DNA of 64,000 nt from Bacillota bacterium (GTDB taxonomy: Bacteria > Bacillota > Clostridia > Christensenellales > SZUA-584), in contig JAEYZN010000028.1 in NCBI GenBank assembly GCA_023428025.1, forward strand, positions 62,001 through 126,000, given 5' to 3'. The position numbers and the translations under genes are program-made. Below are positions 44,172 through 51,660 of this stretch, in pieces (within the stretch, counting starts at the first letter, position 1; each line of letters opens with the position of its first letter). The notes under the pieces were generated by a model. It saw only the letters and a list, made by a program, of their open reading frames with translations. It did not search any database and had not been told where the DNA came from.

Positions 44172-44185
44172 TTATAACGTTACAA
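44172..44185 (+). promoter_or_regulatory. Weak fifth operator-like site
   Basis: TTATAACGTTACAA shares ACGTTA-AA with operator D and the palindromic core TAACGTTA. It lies 23 bp before the regulator start codon. Confidence 0.3.
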
Positions 44186-44207
44186 ACATCGAATGGGGTA
44201 GAACAAA

Positions 44208-46436
44208 ATGGCCACAATGAAGGATGTCGCGAAGCTGGCGGGGGTGTCTCATGGCACGGTATCCAACGTTCTGAACGGTTCAAAATCGGTCAGCAGCGAC
44301 AAGATCAGACGGGTGGAGCAGGCGGTTGCCGAATTGGGGTATAAGCCCAACGCTCTGGCCAGGAATTTAAAAACCAACCGGACAGGGCGCATCGAGGTGG
44401 TGCTGCCCGATATTTCCAATGCGGCTTATTCCAAAATATTTGAGGAGATCGACCGGCACGCAGCGGAAAAAGGGTATGCGGCCTATTTGCGCGTATGCGC
44501 CGATGTGCCTGACCGCGAGTGCAATGTTTTAGAGCGGGCGCTGATGATGGGCACGGACGGGGTGATTTTGCTGACCTGTCAGCCGAACAACACGGAGTTC
44601 TTCAACAGGCTGATCGACGGCGGGCTTCCCATCGTGTTCATCCACCGCAAGGTGACGGGCTACCGGATGAACAATGTGGATATGGATTTGCGTTCAACGG
44701 TGATGGCCAGCGTGCATGAACAGATTGAGGCGGGATATCAAAGGATTGCGATCGTGGCGGGGCCGCAGGAATATTCATTTGAAGTGGAGTGTGTGGACGC
44801 CTATTTCAACGCCATGCAGAAAGCCCGCAAAACCATCGACACCAAATATGTGGAGACAGTAAACAACAACAAGGAAAGCGCGATGCGCGCGGCCATCCGG
44901 CTATTGGAACTGGAAAACCCGCCTCAGGTCATATTTACCACGGACCGGGTACTCAGCGAAGGCGTCGCCTGCGCGCTGGCGGTTGGCGGAAAGCCCAGGG
45001 CTTCAAAGATAAAGCTCATCACCCTGGATGCGGAGGAATGGACAAAGGTCAAAAGCGAGAGAGATCATATTTTGCCGCTGCCTTACGCGCAGATGGCGCT
45101 GTCGGCCTTTGATATGCTGGATGAGATCGTCCGCAACGACGACACACGGGGCGGACGTAGCATATCCGTACCCTGCGCCAAAAGCCGCGGGCTGGCGGCG
45201 GCGCGCTGCCACGATATCGGCGCGTTTCGAAAAATCCGCATACTGACGCAGGACTCGCCCTCAAGCCATACGATAAGGTCGCTGGCCGCTGACTTCAAGC
45301 GCAGCACCGGCATCGACTTTGAACTCAAACAGGTGCCGTACAACCGGCTGCTTAAAGAAGTCCACCGGGGCATACCGTCAGGCGAGTATGATGCGTTTTC
45401 CATGGACTTGCCGTGGATGAAAGAGCTGATCCTTGGCGGTTATGTGCAGGATCTGACGGAGTTTTATCCAGACCATCAGGCGCTTGGCCACATGTTTTCG
45501 GACGATGTGCTGCGCGAGCACTGCTTCTTTGGGGACCGGCTGTTTGCGTTGCCGTTCAGCCACACCGTACAGCTGCTGTTCTACAGGAAGGACCTTTTTG
45601 ATCAGATCAAAAACAAAAGGCTGTTCTACGAGCGCAACAAAAAAGAACTGAAGGTGCCCACGACCTGGGAAGAATACAACTGCGTGGCCAAGTTTTTCAC
45701 CAGAAAATACAACCTTGAGTCGGAAACGCTGTATGGCACGACGCTGGGCGCGATGAACGCATCGGGCGCGGTGTGCGAATTCCTGCCGCGCGCCTGGGCC
45801 GAAGGCGGAAGCGTGTTTGAAAACGGTAAAGCGGTGATAGACAGCGACGCGTGCGTAAAAGCGCTGACTGAATATATGGAAAGCTTCAATTACGCCAATC
45901 CCGAATCGCCGGCGCATTGGTGGGATGAGCAGGTGGAGATATTCTCGCGCGGAGACGCGGCGATGATGGCCATGTATTCCGACCATGCCACACCGCTGGA
46001 GGACAGGAGCATCTCCAACGTGGTGGGTAAGGTGGGCTTTACGCTGCTGCCCGGCCAGGTGAGCGTGCTGGGCGGATGGTCTTTCGGCGTAAGCGCTTAC
46101 TCGGATAAAAAGAGCGACGCTTTTGAATTTGTAAAATGGACCGCATCAGAATCATTGATGGTCCCCAACGCGATGCTGGGCCGGATTGTGCCGTACCGGT
46201 CGGTGTTTGAAAGCAGCGAGCTGCACAATTTATACCCGTGGTACCGCACCTTGCCCAGCGCTTTTGCGTGCACCAAACGGCGCGCCATTCCGCGTAATGC
46301 CAGGGGAGAAAGCGTATCTGAAGGGGTTTTGGAGCAGATTATCGGCGACGCGGTGCATGCCGCGCTGGAGAAAAGGATGACGCCGAAAGAGGCGCTCAGG
46401 GACGCCGCGAGAAAATTGAACGACGCCGTAAAATGA
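44208..46436 (+). CDS. LacI-family repressor fused to a solute-binding-protein domain
   Basis: This 742-residue protein is twice the usual LacI length. Residues 4-23 (MKDVAKLAGVSHGTVSNVLN) are the LacI helix-turn-helix, followed by the hinge helix (about 44-57) and a periplasmic-binding-like effector domain to about residue 330. From about 342 to the end there is a family 1 extracellular solute-binding-protein-like domain (IRILTQDSPSSHTIRSLAAD, YNRLLKEVHRGIPSGEYDAF, FKVPTTWEEYN-type). There is no signal peptide, so both domains are cytoplasmic. It stands between the two sugar operons and has candidate operators before each of them. It probably senses two ligands, or one through the extra domain. 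Confidence 0.92.
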   Translation: MATMKDVAKLAGVSHGTVSNVLNGSKSVSSDKIRRVEQAVAELGYKPNALARNLKTNRTGRIEVVLPDISNAAYSKIFEEIDRHAAEKGYAAYLRVCADVPDRECNVLERALMMGTDGVILLTCQPNNTEFFNRLIDGGLPIVFIHRKVTGYRMNNVDMDLRSTVMASVHEQIEAGYQRIAIVAGPQEYSFEVECVDAYFNAMQKARKTIDTKYVETVNNNKESAMRAAIRLLELENPPQVIFTTDRVLSEGVACALAVGGKPRASKIKLITLDAEEWTKVKSERDHILPLPYAQMALSAFDMLDEIVRNDDTRGGRSISVPCAKSRGLAAARCHDIGAFRKIRILTQDSPSSHTIRSLAADFKRSTGIDFELKQVPYNRLLKEVHRGIPSGEYDAFSMDLPWMKELILGGYVQDLTEFYPDHQALGHMFSDDVLREHCFFGDRLFALPFSHTVQLLFYRKDLFDQIKNKRLFYERNKKELKVPTTWEEYNCVAKFFTRKYNLESETLYGTTLGAMNASGAVCEFLPRAWAEGGSVFENGKAVIDSDACVKALTEYMESFNYANPESPAHWWDEQVEIFSRGDAAMMAMYSDHATPLEDRSISNVVGKVGFTLLPGQVSVLGGWSFGVSAYSDKKSDAFEFVKWTASESLMVPNAMLGRIVPYRSVFESSELHNLYPWYRTLPSAFACTKRRAIPRNARGESVSEGVLEQIIGDAVHAALEKRMTPKEALRDAARKLNDAVK

Positions 46437-46450
46437 CACGATAAAAATTA

Positions 46451-46479
46451 TTGACACGTTCAAAAAAATGAATTATGAT
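46451..46479 (+). promoter_or_regulatory. Promoter overlapping candidate operator B
   Basis: TTGACA (46451-46456) and TATGAT (46474-46479) are spaced by 17 bp. Operator-like TTGACACGTTCAAA (46451-46464) contains the -35 hexamer itself, so a bound repressor would block the promoter. It drives the OYE-to-isomerase operon, whose first gene starts about 150 bp downstream. Confidence 0.65.
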
Positions 46480-46482
46480 ACA

Positions 46483-46516
46483 GGCATGAAGAAAAAAACG
46501 GCTTCATGCCTTTTTT
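46483..46516 (+). terminator. Terminator of the LacI-type gene
   Basis: GGCATGAAG (46483-46491) and CTTCATGCC (46502-46510) form a 9-bp stem followed by six T residues, 46 bp after the regulator stop. The predicted start of the next promoter (about 46486) falls inside the left arm. Confidence 0.85.
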
Positions 46517-46637
46517 ATCTGAAAGCGACTCTTCAGGATAAACTGCATAGTAAAGCCACTTTACCAAGCAGCAGCATTGCATAGGCAGCGGTTATTTTTC
46601 TAGCACAGATACTATTATAAAGAAAGAAGGAATGCTT

Positions 46638-47879
46638 ATGGATCGTTACAAGGATGTATTGCTCAGCCCGATCAACATCGGAACCAGGGAATGCAAGAAC
46701 AGATTTTTCATCCAGGCCATGGAGTGCACCGATGCGGATGACGACGGCAACCCGACAGAATTGACCGTTGAGCGTTATTCCAACCTGTTCAAAGGCGAGG
46801 CGGGCATGGTTACGCTGGAAGCCATCACGGTGACGGATGAAAGCCGCAGCCGGATGCACCAACTGGCCATCATGCCCAAGAATACCAAGCCTTTGGCGAA
46901 ATTCGTGGGAGATCTCAAGAAGATCAATCCCGACACGCTGTTTGTGTTCCAACTCACGCACTCGGGCGAACTCAGCAATCCGGAATTCTCGCGCCGTGTG
47001 ACAGTGAAGCCGCTGCCCGGCTTTGGCGGTGAAGTGCTGACAGAAGAAGAAGTGGACGAAATCATGGACCGGTTTGTGCTGGCCGCGCGCATCGCGTACG
47101 ACGCGGGTGCGGACGGTATTGACTTAAAGCTGTGCCACGGCTACCTCGGTTCGCAGATACTGCGCCCGTACAACGACCGCAAGTGGAAATACGGCGGTTC
47201 ATGGGAAAACAGGCGCCGCTTCGCGTTCGACCTGTATGAGCGGATCAGCAAAGAGATCAACGACAAGAACTTTTTGATCGGTTCCAAAATCTCTGCGTGG
47301 GAAGGCTTCCCGGGCGGTTTCGGTACGGAAGGCCCCGATTCGCCGATCATCGACCTCACGGAACCGTTGGATCTGGTCCGCGGCCTGGAAGAGCGCGGCG
47401 CCCAGTACTTCGTGCAGTCAGGCGGCAGCCCGTCCATCACGGTGGCGATCACGCAGGCTGATAAGCACGCGCCGTATTTTGCTTACCTGCATCCCACGTG
47501 GGCCAAGGAATTCAAGAAAGCGGCCAAGAGCGCGGCGATCATCGGTTCCAACTATTCGGTGTTCAGAAACGGCAAGAACGGCTGCCTTGCGACAGAGCAG
47601 GAAAAGAACTCGATGTTCTTCTACGGCTCCAAGTTTATCCAAGAAGGCAAGGTGGATATGATCGCCCTTGGACGCCAGTCCTATGCCGATCCGCTGCTGC
47701 CCCTGAAGCTGCGTGAAGGCCGCGAGAATGAGATCAAATGGTGCACCATCTGCGACAACTGCCTGGAGTTGCTCATCCGCCAGAGAGAGATCGGCTGCTG
47801 CACGTACAACAAGCACTACACAGAAGTGCTCGTGAAGACCAGAAAAGAGTTCGGGCCTCTGCGCACGATGCATACGTGA
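46638..47879 (+). CDS. Old-yellow-enzyme/TMADH-type iron-sulfur flavoprotein (copy 2)
   Basis: This 413-residue FMN TIM barrel is homologous to the protein at 31691. It has FQLTHSGELSNPEF, GADGIDLKLCHGYLGSQILR, and MIALGRQSYADPLLP near the end. The cluster motif is CTICDNC-x11-C. As in copy 1, the C-terminal FAD and NAD domains are absent. The third Met codon is taken as the start because AGAAGG lies seven bases before it. It is the first gene of an operon with a TIM epimerase and a Zn dehydrogenase. A reductive or eliminative step on a keto-sugar or enone is possible. Confidence 0.86.
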   Translation: MDRYKDVLLSPINIGTRECKNRFFIQAMECTDADDDGNPTELTVERYSNLFKGEAGMVTLEAITVTDESRSRMHQLAIMPKNTKPLAKFVGDLKKINPDTLFVFQLTHSGELSNPEFSRRVTVKPLPGFGGEVLTEEEVDEIMDRFVLAARIAYDAGADGIDLKLCHGYLGSQILRPYNDRKWKYGGSWENRRRFAFDLYERISKEINDKNFLIGSKISAWEGFPGGFGTEGPDSPIIDLTEPLDLVRGLEERGAQYFVQSGGSPSITVAITQADKHAPYFAYLHPTWAKEFKKAAKSAAIIGSNYSVFRNGKNGCLATEQEKNSMFFYGSKFIQEGKVDMIALGRQSYADPLLPLKLREGRENEIKWCTICDNCLELLIRQREIGCCTYNKHYTEVLVKTRKEFGPLRTMHT

Positions 47880-47913
47880 TTCAAATAACAAGGAAAGTTG
47901 AGGAGAAAGCAGA

Positions 47914-48897
47914 ATGAAATTAGGTTTTTTTGCGGCGAACTATGCGCATCTTTCTTTGGAAGAAGTCGCCAAGATCATGGTCCAGTACGGCTACGAGATG
48001 ATGGAGATCCCGGCGTACAGCGGCTGTGAGCAGCTGAACTGCGATGAGATCTTAAAGCCCGGCAAGGCCAGCGAGCTGAAGAAAGCGCTGAACAGCTACG
48101 GCGTCGAGATCTCCGGCCTTTCCAACCATGCGGATTCCCTGCTGATTCTGGGGCCGCACACCGAGGACACCGACAAGCTGTGCCCCGGCACCAAGGAAGA
48201 AAAGGTGAAATACGGCATCGAGAACCTTTTGAAGACGGTGCAGGCGGCGAACGCGTTGGAAGTGCCCGTCGTCAACGGCTTCACCGGCGTCACCAACTGG
48301 GGCCGTTACTTCCCGTTCCCGAGCGCGGACGGCTGGGATAAGATGGAGAAGGAATTCGCCGAAGTGTTTGGACCGCTCATGGATAAGTTCAAGGAATACG
48401 GCGTCAAGTTCGCAGTGGAACCGCATCCCAACAACATGATCTATGACATCCATACGGCCAAGAGAGCGATCGAGCTGCTGGGCGGCCACCCGAACTTCGG
48501 CTTCAACCTCGACCCCGCGAACCTCATCTACCTGGGACTGCGCGTCGAGAACTTCATCGACGAGCTGGGCAGCCGCATTTTCCATGTGCACGCCAAAGAC
48601 GGCGAAATCGTGGAGCACAACATTCAGCGCGGCGGCATCCTGATGCAGGGCGACTGGCAGCGCATCGACCGCGCGTTCCGGTTCCGCATCCCCGGCTGGG
48701 GCAGCGTGCCGTGGAAGAAGGTCATCACCGAACTGTCGATGGTGGGCTACGACTATGTGCTGAGCTATGAGCACGAAGACGTGACGATGAGCGTGGGCGA
48801 CGGCGTGGAGAAGGTTGCGCCGTACTTAAAGCCGCTGATCATCAAAGCGCCCTATGAAGGCCGCCGCGACAAGATCTTCAACAATCCGAGAGACTGA
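47914..48897 (+). CDS. Sugar phosphate isomerase/epimerase-type TIM-barrel protein (copy 2)
   Basis: This 327-residue xylose-isomerase-like TIM barrel has metal ligands visible as Glu in KFAVEPHPNN, Asp in FNLDPANLIYL, His in FHVHAKDGE and Glu in LSYEHEDV. It is longer than copy 1 and only distantly similar to it. A strong GAGGAG precedes the ATG. It follows the OYE gene by 34 bp and precedes the zinc dehydrogenase by 36 bp. A role in epimerising or cleaving an oxidised sugar or glycoside is inferred from the operon. Confidence 0.88.
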   Translation: MKLGFFAANYAHLSLEEVAKIMVQYGYEMMEIPAYSGCEQLNCDEILKPGKASELKKALNSYGVEISGLSNHADSLLILGPHTEDTDKLCPGTKEEKVKYGIENLLKTVQAANALEVPVVNGFTGVTNWGRYFPFPSADGWDKMEKEFAEVFGPLMDKFKEYGVKFAVEPHPNNMIYDIHTAKRAIELLGGHPNFGFNLDPANLIYLGLRVENFIDELGSRIFHVHAKDGEIVEHNIQRGGILMQGDWQRIDRAFRFRIPGWGSVPWKKVITELSMVGYDYVLSYEHEDVTMSVGDGVEKVAPYLKPLIIKAPYEGRRDKIFNNPRD

Positions 48898-48933
48898 TTA
48901 TATATAGGAACAAAATCAAAAGGGAGGTATATT

Positions 48934-49992
48934 ATGGCTGAGATGATGAAAGCCCAGGTGGTGAAAGCGCCCTATCAGATGGAATATACGGAAGTCCCGG
49001 TCCCGCAGATCAACGATGACGAAGTTCTCATCAAGATCAAGGTTTGCGGCATCTGTGGCTCCGACTGGAGCATCTACACCGGCAAGTACGCCGCTGACAA
49101 GCTGCCCATGATCACCGGTCACGAGTTCTGGGGCGAAATTGCCAAGGTGGGCAAGAACGCCAAGGGCCTCAAGGTGGGCGACCGCGTGGCGGCCGACATC
49201 TGCCTGACCTGCGGCACCTGCTATTTCTGCCGCCGTGGCGACGGCCTGCTCTGCGAGACGTTCACGCAGCTGGGCATCCACACGGACGGCGGCTTTGCCG
49301 AATACGTGAAGGCGCCGTGGAAGAACTGCTACGTGCTGCCCGACGAGATGGACGATTACACCGCCGCGTTTGTGGAACCGCTGACCGCGGTGCTCCACGC
49401 CGCCCAGCGCATGGACGCCAAGATCGGTTCGTCCGTCGCGGTCATCGGCTGTGGCCTCGGCATCCTGCATGGCGCGCTGGCGAAGGCGAGAGCCTGCGCT
49501 CCCGTTATCGTGATCGGCGACGACCCGGCACGCCTGGAGACGGCGAAGAAGATGGGCGCGGATATCACCATCAACATCAAGGAAGTGCCGGACGTGGTGG
49601 CGGAAGTGAAGCGCCTCACGGGCGGCATCGGCGTGGACTACGTGATCGAAGCGGTGGGTTCCACCAAGACATACGAGCAGGCGTTCCAGATGCTGCGCCG
49701 CGGCGGCAAAGTGGAAGCGTTCGGTATTGCGGCACAGGGCCAGACGGCGGCGCTGGAACCGTACGAGTTCGTGCTGGGCGAGAAAAAGGTGAGCGGCTCC
49801 TGCGCGGGCATCGGCAACAACTGGGGCGAGGCCATCACGCTTCTCAAGTACGGCATCATCGATCCGAAGCCGATGTTCTCCATGGCGGTGCCGCTGGCTG
49901 AGCTGGAAACGGCGCTCAAAGAGATCAGAGAGCAGAACAGCCTGGTGAAGGTGTTTGTCTGCCCCGAACTGACGGAGCGCGTTTACTTCTAA
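48934..49992 (+). CDS. Zinc-dependent medium-chain alcohol/polyol dehydrogenase
   Basis: This 352-residue MDR protein has catalytic zinc residues in CGICGSDWSIY and ITGHEFWGEI, and the structural zinc site with four Cys in ICLTCGTCYFCRRGDGLLC. Its Rossmann motif is SSVAVIGCGLGILHGAL. It belongs with sorbitol or threonine dehydrogenases acting on a secondary alcohol. GGGAGG lies before the ATG. In this operon it takes the place of the Gfo/Idh enzyme of the first module, so both modules pair a sugar dehydrogenase with an OYE and a TIM epimerase. Confidence 0.92.
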   Translation: MAEMMKAQVVKAPYQMEYTEVPVPQINDDEVLIKIKVCGICGSDWSIYTGKYAADKLPMITGHEFWGEIAKVGKNAKGLKVGDRVAADICLTCGTCYFCRRGDGLLCETFTQLGIHTDGGFAEYVKAPWKNCYVLPDEMDDYTAAFVEPLTAVLHAAQRMDAKIGSSVAVIGCGLGILHGALAKARACAPVIVIGDDPARLETAKKMGADITINIKEVPDVVAEVKRLTGGIGVDYVIEAVGSTKTYEQAFQMLRRGGKVEAFGIAAQGQTAALEPYEFVLGEKKVSGSCAGIGNNWGEAITLLKYGIIDPKPMFSMAVPLAELETALKEIREQNSLVKVFVCPELTERVYF

Positions 49993-50109
49993 TTATATTA
50001 TATGTTGCGGGGGCTGATCCGGAAATGGGCGGTCCCCGTAACATCATTTTATCTTACGGTCAGGGATATTCGCTGGCAGCAGCGGGGGTATTCCGGGACG
50101 AGGTTATAT

Positions 50110-51051
50110 ATGATATTGACTGTGACTTTGAACCCCGCGATGGACAGGTTGATGTTTGTTGACGGGTTTCAGTTTAATGTAACGAACAGAATATGCCGCC
50201 GCGAAAACTGTGTGGGCGGCAAGGGCACGCATGTGTCCGCCAATCTGGCCTGCCTGAACGAAAAGAGCATCGCGACGGGTATCGCGATGGGGCCGACAGG
50301 CCGGCAGATCATCAAAAGCCTGGAAGAGCTGGGCGTTGTCTGCGACTTTGTTTTTTCTGAGCGGGGTGATTCACGCACGAACTATATACTGCTGGACGGC
50401 AAGACGAGCACGCTGATTTGCGAACGGGGACCGGAGGTGCCCGCAGAGGTGCTCGAGACATTTGCCCGGCGGTATGACGCGCTGACGATTGGCGCGGAGT
50501 ATGTGATCATCTCGGGCGACGCGTCCAACTTTGCGTATGGCGCGGGTTTTTCACTCCAGGACAACATGCTGGACGTAGCCCTGGCCAAGGGTGTGCGCGT
50601 CGTGCTGGACAGCGCGGGAGCGTCTCTGAGGTCCGGCGTGGAGAAAAAACCGTATCTGATCAAGCCCAACGCGGAGGAACTGGCGGAACTGACCGGCATG
50701 CCGACGGACACGGATGAACAGATCATGGACGCGATCCATAGCCTGGATAAGTATGGCATTGAGATCGTTGCGGTGTCGATGGGAAGCCGCGGTAGCATCG
50801 TCAAATTTGGCGACAGCTTCTACCGCGCGGGCATCGCAAAGGTGGAGGCGCAGAACACGGTGGGGTGCGGGGACGCGTATTTGAGCGGCCTGGTGTATGC
50901 CATCAAGCATGATTATCCGGCTTTGCCCGCGCTGGCCCTTGCGGCGGCGTGCGGTGGCGCGGAGGCATTGAACCCGCTGTCGGTCGGCTTTGACAGGGAT
51001 ACAGCCATGGCGCTGTGCGACCAAATAGAAATCATCAAATTGGAGAAATAA
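50110..51051 (+). CDS. PfkB-family kinase, 1-phosphofructokinase/tagatose-6-phosphate kinase-like
   Basis: This 313-residue protein begins MILTVTLNPAMDRLMFVDGF, typical of the FruK/LacC subgroup. The first PfkB signature is VGGKGTHVSANLACL and the second is NTVGCGDAYLSGLVYAI with the catalytic Asp. GAGG lies six bases before the ATG; an in-frame extension to 50002 lacks a ribosome site. It would phosphorylate a sugar phosphate to give the substrate of an aldolase. The next gene, a class II aldolase, follows after two bases. Confidence 0.9.
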   Translation: MILTVTLNPAMDRLMFVDGFQFNVTNRICRRENCVGGKGTHVSANLACLNEKSIATGIAMGPTGRQIIKSLEELGVVCDFVFSERGDSRTNYILLDGKTSTLICERGPEVPAEVLETFARRYDALTIGAEYVIISGDASNFAYGAGFSLQDNMLDVALAKGVRVVLDSAGASLRSGVEKKPYLIKPNAEELAELTGMPTDTDEQIMDAIHSLDKYGIEIVAVSMGSRGSIVKFGDSFYRAGIAKVEAQNTVGCGDAYLSGLVYAIKHDYPALPALALAAACGGAEALNPLSVGFDRDTAMALCDQIEIIKLEK

Positions 51052-51053
51052 AC

Positions 51054-51650
51054 GTGCAATATATGGAAGAACGCAGGAAAGTCCTGCAGATAGTCAGTGA
51101 TCTTTGGGAACGCCGCCTGACCAACGCGGCCGGCGGGAATATCGCGATGCGGGTGGACGACAACCGCATTCTGCTGTCCCCGTCGATGATGAGCGAGCAC
51201 AAGCACTGCCGCATCGGCATTGAAGAGCCGCTGCTGATCGACTACGATTGCAATATCCTCGAAGGAACGGGCAAGTTCTCCCGCGAAGGGCGGATGCACG
51301 CCCTGATTTTGAAGAACATCCCCGAGGTGGGCGGCGTTATCCATGCCCATCCGTTTTACACGATGGTGTATGTGGCGGCCTGCAAGCCGATCCCGCAGGT
51401 GACGGAAGCCACGCTGAAGATGGGTGAGACCGGCCTTATCCATCAGGCCAAGGCCTACAGCATGGAGCTGGCCGAAAACGCGTACGAGTATTTTCTGCCC
51501 AAGCGCGAGCAGCTGAAAAACACCGGTCTCTGCGGCTTGCTGCCTTATCATGGCACCGTGGCGGTGGGCAAACACATCGAGCAGGCGTTTTCCGTCGTGG
51601 AGCGTGTTGAAGGAGACGCGGTCTGCAATCTGCTGGGAAAACTGATCTGA
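51054..51650 (+). CDS. Class II aldolase/adducin-family protein (FucA/RhaD-like)
   Basis: This 198-residue zinc aldolase has AAGGNIAMRVDD (substrate phosphate loop) and Glu in SREGRMHALIL. Its zinc ligands are in VIHAHPFYTM, with a third His in LLPYHGTVAVG. The GTG start lies eight bases after GGAG, with the stop of the kinase gene only two bases upstream. Family members cleave fuculose-1-phosphate, rhamnulose-1-phosphate or related ketose phosphates to dihydroxyacetone phosphate and an aldehyde. The rhamnulokinase-like gene just downstream would supply the 1-phosphate. Confidence 0.9.
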   Translation: MQYMEERRKVLQIVSDLWERRLTNAAGGNIAMRVDDNRILLSPSMMSEHKHCRIGIEEPLLIDYDCNILEGTGKFSREGRMHALILKNIPEVGGVIHAHPFYTMVYVAACKPIPQVTEATLKMGETGLIHQAKAYSMELAENAYEYFLPKREQLKNTGLCGLLPYHGTVAVGKHIEQAFSVVERVEGDAVCNLLGKLI

Positions 51651-51660
51651 TATTGAACGT

